In this document: piece after piece, positions 4,758 to 7,670 of the stretch
Position numbering within the stretch: the first letter of the stretch is position 1
Layout of the letters: each line of letters starts with the position of its first letter
Assembly: GCA_038058335.1 (NCBI GenBank)
Contig: JBBUBI010000061.1
Span: 1 to 7,670 of the forward strand
From: JBBTVO01 sp038058335
GTDB taxonomy: Bacteria; Patescibacteriota; Microgenomatia; Levybacterales; UBA12049
Direction: 5' to 3'
DNA: 7,670 nt
The notes under the pieces: generated by a model
Seen by the model: the letters and a program-made list of their open reading frames with translations, nothing else
Databases searched by the model: none
What the model was told of the DNA's origin: nothing
Made by a program: the position numbers and the translations under genes

Positions 4758-5773
4758 GATTTCCTCTGATTAAGAATATCTATAAACTCAAGTAAGTTAT
4801 TTTTATAAGTATCTATCATACTTTCTTCTTTCAATAATTTTTTTGCTTTTTCCAAATTACCTTTTATAAGCTTTTTCCCATATTCTAAAGATTTGCTATC
4901 ATTAAAAATTTTTATTAATTTATTTTTATCTTTATCTTCAATCTTTTTTCCGAAATATGTTTGTAAAACTGTTTTCTGTTTATTTGTTCCTTTTTCAAAG
5001 ATATAATTTGTGAATATTGTGTGTTGGCGCTGTTGTACATCATTGAAAGAGCTTTTAAAAATTTCATCTGTGTCATAAATAATATCAAAAAGATCATCTT
5101 GTATCTGAAAAGCAAATCCAAGCGATTTCCCAAACTCTTGAAAAAACTTTTCATCTTTAATTTCTCCTACCAAGGCTTTTCCAATCATCAGAGGTCTTAT
5201 AAATGAATAACTTGCAGTTTTTAAAAACATCTTTTGATAAATTTCTTCCTCTGTCGAAGTTTTCTTCCCCGTAAGATTTATGTCTATAAACTGTCCAGTA
5301 ATTACCTCGTCGATCATCTTGAGAAAAATTTCTTTTGTCCTCTCAAGTTTTTCTTGGTCGAAGTCTTTATTTGTAAGTAAAATTTCAAACGCCCAACTAA
5401 ACAAAAAATCTCCTATAAGAATTGCTATAGAGTTTCCAAGAGAAGGTGGTTTAATCAGCATATGAAATGTTTCAATTCCGTGTCTCTTGTCTGCTTTATC
5501 CATTATGTCATCATGCACAAGACAAAATGCATGGAAAATTTCCATAAAGACAAGAAGTTTCATCATGTCCTTATCTTTTGTGCCTCCATAAGCTTTATAG
5601 CTTAGGAAAGAAAGGTATGGTCTTATTCTTTTTCCACTTCCTAAGAGTTTTTTTAAATGGGACAAGCATTTGGTTAAATCCGGACTTTTATAGATTTGTA
5701 GTAGTTTTATTTTTTTTTCTATAAATTCAATCAAAAGAGGATCAAATTTATCCTTGAATTCTTTAAGTTGCAT
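4754..5773 (-). CDS. Trans-polyprenyl diphosphate synthase (FPP/GGPP synthase family)
   Basis: This family condenses IPP onto allylic diphosphates to make all-trans chains, with Mg2+ held by two Asp-rich motifs. The 339-residue product has GSGKRIRP (45-52), the first motif DDIMD (88-92) followed by DKRHG, and the second motif FQIQDDLFD (222-230). The first motif has no two-residue insertion, and F83 lies five residues before it. That combination is described for archaeal-type GGPP synthases, so a C20 product is a reasonable guess, not a certainty. K240 and D245 after the second motif are kept, but the second usual Lys aligns with Q250, and the second Arg after the first motif is H98. The gene is visibly AT-rich and lysine-rich. 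Its start overlaps the uppS stop by one base (TGATG). Confidence 0.9.
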   Translation of the reverse strand: MQLKEFKDKFDPLLIEFIEKKIKLLQIYKSPDLTKCLSHLKKLLGSGKRIRPYLSFLSYKAYGGTKDKDMMKLLVFMEIFHAFCLVHDDIMDKADKRHGIETFHMLIKPPSLGNSIAILIGDFLFSWAFEILLTNKDFDQEKLERTKEIFLKMIDEVITGQFIDINLTGKKTSTEEEIYQKMFLKTASYSFIRPLMIGKALVGEIKDEKFFQEFGKSLGFAFQIQDDLFDIIYDTDEIFKSSFNDVQQRQHTIFTNYIFEKGTNKQKTVLQTYFGKKIEDKDKNKLIKIFNDSKSLEYGKKLIKGNLEKAKKLLKEESMIDTYKNNLLEFIDILNQRKS

Positions 5774-6522
5774 CAGTTTTTTCTTTCTCCAAATCTTCGA
5801 TCGCGTTTTGAATATTCGATAACCCCTTTTGCGAAATCCTCGGGGGTTGTATCAGGAAGAAGTTTTTTAATAGGATAAAACTCTGCATAATCTCCTAGCC
5901 AACCGAGCCCTGAGAGTCTTTGCTCGCCTGATGTTCTTATGACAAGATCAGCAGGCGGAATTTCTCCCTTGCCGTCTCTTAATTTTCTCAATACTTCGGG
6001 TGTAGTTTTAGTTTGCTTGGGTAACTCCCTTGCTTTCTCAATTATTCTGATTTCCTGATCTTCTCCTGAGAAATCTAAAGCTAGGCAAAAATATCCGTTC
6101 TTCCCTTCTGAAGTTTTCTTTTCGGAATTATCAAGTAATTTATTTAAACTTTCAGAGAATCTGTCTTTTCGCCCAAGATGAATGAATTTTTTATCATTTT
6201 TCATTAATTGATTAAGTTCTTTTTTTATATATAATTGAAAAATCTTCATAAGTCCTGTAATTTCTCGTGAATCTCTTTTCCGGTTGTCAGAAGAAAATCC
6301 CCAAACGGTTACATATTTAATAGGAAGCTGTTGTAAATCATTTAGGACTTTTTTGAGTACTTCAGCACCTTTTCTGTGACCTTCAAATGTGGACTTGCCA
6401 TGCTTCTTCGCCCATCTCCCATTGCCATCAGGAATTATAAGAAGATGCTGGGGAAATTTATCTTCCGGAATTGATTTTAGTTTTGGATACTTATCAAAGA
6501 TATTTTTGATATTTTTTTTCAT
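5773..6522 (-). CDS. uppS: Cis-prenyltransferase (undecaprenyl diphosphate synthase family)
   Basis: UppS adds IPP units in cis to an allylic primer, making the polyprenyl diphosphate that becomes the lipid carrier for peptidoglycan and other surface polymers. The 249-residue product has the catalytic DGNGRWA (32-38), GHRKGAEVLKKV (48-59), the substrate-binding DLVIRTSGEQRLS (192-204) and DYAEFYP (211-217), ending RRFGERKN. Several positions are unusual: GFSSDNRKR replaces FSTENW-R, DFSGED replaces NYGGR, and GLGWLGDYAEFY with KLLPD replaces the common FLLWQ-AYAEFY with LWPDF. Chain length cannot be read from this. No Shine-Dalgarno sequence is obvious; the message probably starts upstream of tRNA-Pro, which ends 31 bases before this start. 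Confidence 0.92.
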   Translation of the reverse strand: MKKNIKNIFDKYPKLKSIPEDKFPQHLLIIPDGNGRWAKKHGKSTFEGHRKGAEVLKKVLNDLQQLPIKYVTVWGFSSDNRKRDSREITGLMKIFQLYIKKELNQLMKNDKKFIHLGRKDRFSESLNKLLDNSEKKTSEGKNGYFCLALDFSGEDQEIRIIEKARELPKQTKTTPEVLRKLRDGKGEIPPADLVIRTSGEQRLSGLGWLGDYAEFYPIKKLLPDTTPEDFAKGVIEYSKRDRRFGERKN

Positions 6523-6553
6523 AATTTTTTAGGGAGCAGATTTAGCCGAAGAG

Positions 6554-6624
6554 TCGGGATGCCGTGAATCGAACACGGACTACCGCACCCCCAGCGCGGC
6601 GTACTACCACTATACTACATCCCG
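6554..6624 (-). tRNA. tRNA-Pro (anticodon GGG)
   Basis: Read on the minus strand, the 71-base sequence folds as a full cloverleaf. The acceptor stem is CGGGATG/CATCCCG, with a four-pair D stem GTAT/GTAC (one G-T pair), anticodon stem CCGCG/TGCGG, loop CTGGGGG, variable region TAGT, T stem CCGTG/CACGG, and T loop TTCGATT. Anticodon GGG reads CCC/CCU proline codons. The C1-G72 pair and discriminator A fit bacterial tRNA-Pro identity. CCA is not encoded, so it must be added after processing. The D loop is short (7 bases). It lies 31 bases upstream of uppS on the same strand, so co-transcription is likely. Confidence 0.95.
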
Positions 6625-6637
6625 TTTTACCTCTTGT

Positions 6638-6646
6638 ATTTTAACA
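6638..6646 (-). promoter_or_regulatory. Candidate extended -10 promoter for tRNA-Pro and the prenyl genes
   Basis: On the minus strand the sequence reads TGTTAAAAT, an extended -10 element (TG, one base, then TAAAAT with five matches to TATAAT). Transcription would begin near 6631, about 7 bases before the tRNA 5' end. No good -35 hexamer lies at the right distance, which extended -10 promoters tolerate. It would serve the tRNA and probably the three downstream isoprenoid genes. Confidence 0.5.
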
Positions 6647-6652
6647 TATAAT
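6647..6652 (+). promoter_or_regulatory. Candidate recA -10 box
   Basis: A perfect TATAAT lies 18 bases before the recA ATG. The expected start of transcription is about 6659, giving a leader of roughly 12 bases with no Shine-Dalgarno sequence. A convincing -35 hexamer is lacking at 6623-6630, which abuts the tRNA gene, so the promoter may need an activator or rely on the strong -10 box. Confidence 0.5.
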
Positions 6653-6662
6653 TGTTACAATT
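6650..6662. promoter_or_regulatory. Perfect dyad AATTGT-T-ACAATT, possible operator
   Basis: The 13 bases form a perfect 6+1+6 inverted repeat. It overlaps the last three bases of the recA -10 box and spans the predicted recA start point, an effective position for a repressor. It is not the LexA box of E. coli (CTG-N10-CAG) or of Bacillus (CGAAC-N4-GTTCG). A regulator of the SOS response or of both divergent transcripts is possible, but an AT-rich 13-base dyad can also occur by chance. Confidence 0.35.
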
Positions 6663-6670
6663 GGTCTGTC

Positions 6671-7670
6671 ATGGCAAGGTCATCCAATCCTCCAAAAACT
6701 ACTCCAAACGGCCCTACAGAATCCTCAAAAAAACTTGATGCAATTAGACTTGCGATGGACCAAATTGAAAAACAATACGGACGGGGATCTATTATGCGCT
6801 TTGGGGATTCGGGTCAGAAATTTGATATCTCAGTAATCTCTACAGGGTGTCTTCCCCTTGATTTGGCACTTGGAGTTGGAGGATTGCCAAGGGGCAGAAT
6901 AGTGGAAATTTTTGGTCCGGAAGCATCAGGTAAAACAACAGTTTGTCTTTCTATAATTGCCCAGGCCCAAAAGACGGGAGGAGTTGCAGCATTTATTGAT
7001 GCAGAGCATGCAATGGATCCTTTATGGGCACAAAAACTTGGAGTAAAACTTGACGAGCTTTTGATCTCTCAGCCCGATACAGGAGAGCAGGCTTTGGAAA
7101 TTGCAGAGAGTTTAATAAGATCGGGCGGAATTGATGTTTTAGTTATTGACTCTGTTGCGGCACTGGTTCCGCGCGCTGAGATTGAAGGAGAGATGGGAGA
7201 TGCGATGATGGGTCTTCATGCAAGACTTATGTCTCAAGCTTTAAGAAAGCTTACGGGGGTAATTTCCAAATCAAAAACTATTGTAATATTTACCAATCAA
7301 TTGAGGCAAAAAATTGGAGTAATGTTTGGTAATCCCGAGACCACAACCGGCGGACTTGCTCTTAAATTTTATGCATCGGTAAGACTTGATAGCAGAAAAA
7401 TAGAAACTCTTAAAGACGGTGATAAAGTCATCGGTACTAGACATAGAGTGAAAGTTGTCAAGAATAAAGTGGCGGCTCCTTTCCGGATTGCCGAGTTTGA
7501 TGTAATGGCAGAAACCGGGATTTCAAAAGAGGGCGGAATTGTGGACGTCGGAACGGAGATGGGAGTAATTGATAAATCAGGAGCGTTTTATAAATATGGA
7601 GAATTAATGCTTGGTCAAGGAAAAGAAGCGACCAAGATGTTTCTTGCGGAAAAACCCGATACGGCTAAAA
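6671..7670 (+). CDS. recA: RecA recombinase (3' end beyond window)
   Basis: RecA forms ATP-dependent filaments on single-stranded DNA, drives strand exchange and, where LexA exists, triggers the SOS response. The frame is open from ATG at 6671 to the window end, giving 333 codons with no stop, so only the C terminus is missing. After a variable N terminus (1-20) it shows QIEKQYGRGSIMRFGD (31-46), Walker A GPEASGKTT (82-90, K88), FIDAEHAMDP, SQPDTGEQALEI, Walker B-like VLVIDSVAAL, the loop 2 region FTNQLRQKIGVMFGNPETTTGG, and VKVVKNKVAAPF. Walker A has Ala at the position that is Ser in E. coli, which is not expected to matter. No intein or frameshift is seen. The start is preceded by GTC and no Shine-Dalgarno sequence. 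Confidence 0.96.
   Translation, partial: MARSSNPPKTTPNGPTESSKKLDAIRLAMDQIEKQYGRGSIMRFGDSGQKFDISVISTGCLPLDLALGVGGLPRGRIVEIFGPEASGKTTVCLSIIAQAQKTGGVAAFIDAEHAMDPLWAQKLGVKLDELLISQPDTGEQALEIAESLIRSGGIDVLVIDSVAALVPRAEIEGEMGDAMMGLHARLMSQALRKLTGVISKSKTIVIFTNQLRQKIGVMFGNPETTTGGLALKFYASVRLDSRKIETLKDGDKVIGTRHRVKVVKNKVAAPFRIAEFDVMAETGISKEGGIVDVGTEMGVIDKSGAFYKYGELMLGQGKEATKMFLAEKPDTAK

Noticed and set aside
6671..7670. Intein or frameshift in recA
   Set aside because: The translation runs continuously through all RecA motifs to the window edge; the missing end is only the window boundary.

Overview
The window looks like a piece of a small, moderately AT-rich bacterial chromosome, most probably from the Candidate Phyla Radiation (Patescibacteria, perhaps Microgenomates). 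That placement is inference. It rests on the compact alpha-operon proteins, the near absence of Shine-Dalgarno sequences in front of ribosomal genes, the Lys-rich tail on bL17, the zinc-free uS4 and the divergent isoprenoid enzymes. It has not been tested by phylogeny.

Positions 12-4208, plus strand: a ribosomal 'alpha operon' joined to the uL13/uS9 pair, in the order rpmJ, rpsM, rpsK, rpsD, rpoA, rplQ, rplM, rpsI. Most junctions are 1-20 bases. Three wider gaps (126-212, 1018-1083, 2637-2804) hold no genes. They hold imperfect 7-base tandem repeats whose orientation flips midway, so each could form a long imperfect hairpin. The third gap ends in two further overlapping palindromes that run into the rplQ start codon. 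A good promoter-like sequence sits at the end of rpsD and would give rpoA an almost leaderless transcript.

Positions 4212-6624, minus strand, convergent with the ribosomal genes (3-base gap): in transcription order tRNA-Pro(GGG), a cis-prenyltransferase (uppS), a trans-polyprenyl diphosphate synthase and an Idi-like Nudix protein. The three proteins are translationally coupled by 1- and 4-base overlaps. Together they could isomerise IPP to DMAPP, build a short all-trans allylic primer, and extend it in cis to the polyprenyl carrier used for cell-wall synthesis. No IPP-forming gene is visible. Each of the three enzymes deviates at recognisable family positions. The most striking is Ser in place of the catalytic Cys in the Idi-like protein.

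Positions 6625-7670: a 46-base divergent promoter region, then recA on the plus strand, cut by the window end. The recA -10 box overlaps a perfect 6+1+6 dyad that could be an operator.

No CRISPR array, insertion sequence, phage gene or defence system was seen. The points of interest are the repeats, the start-site architecture and the isoprenoid module.
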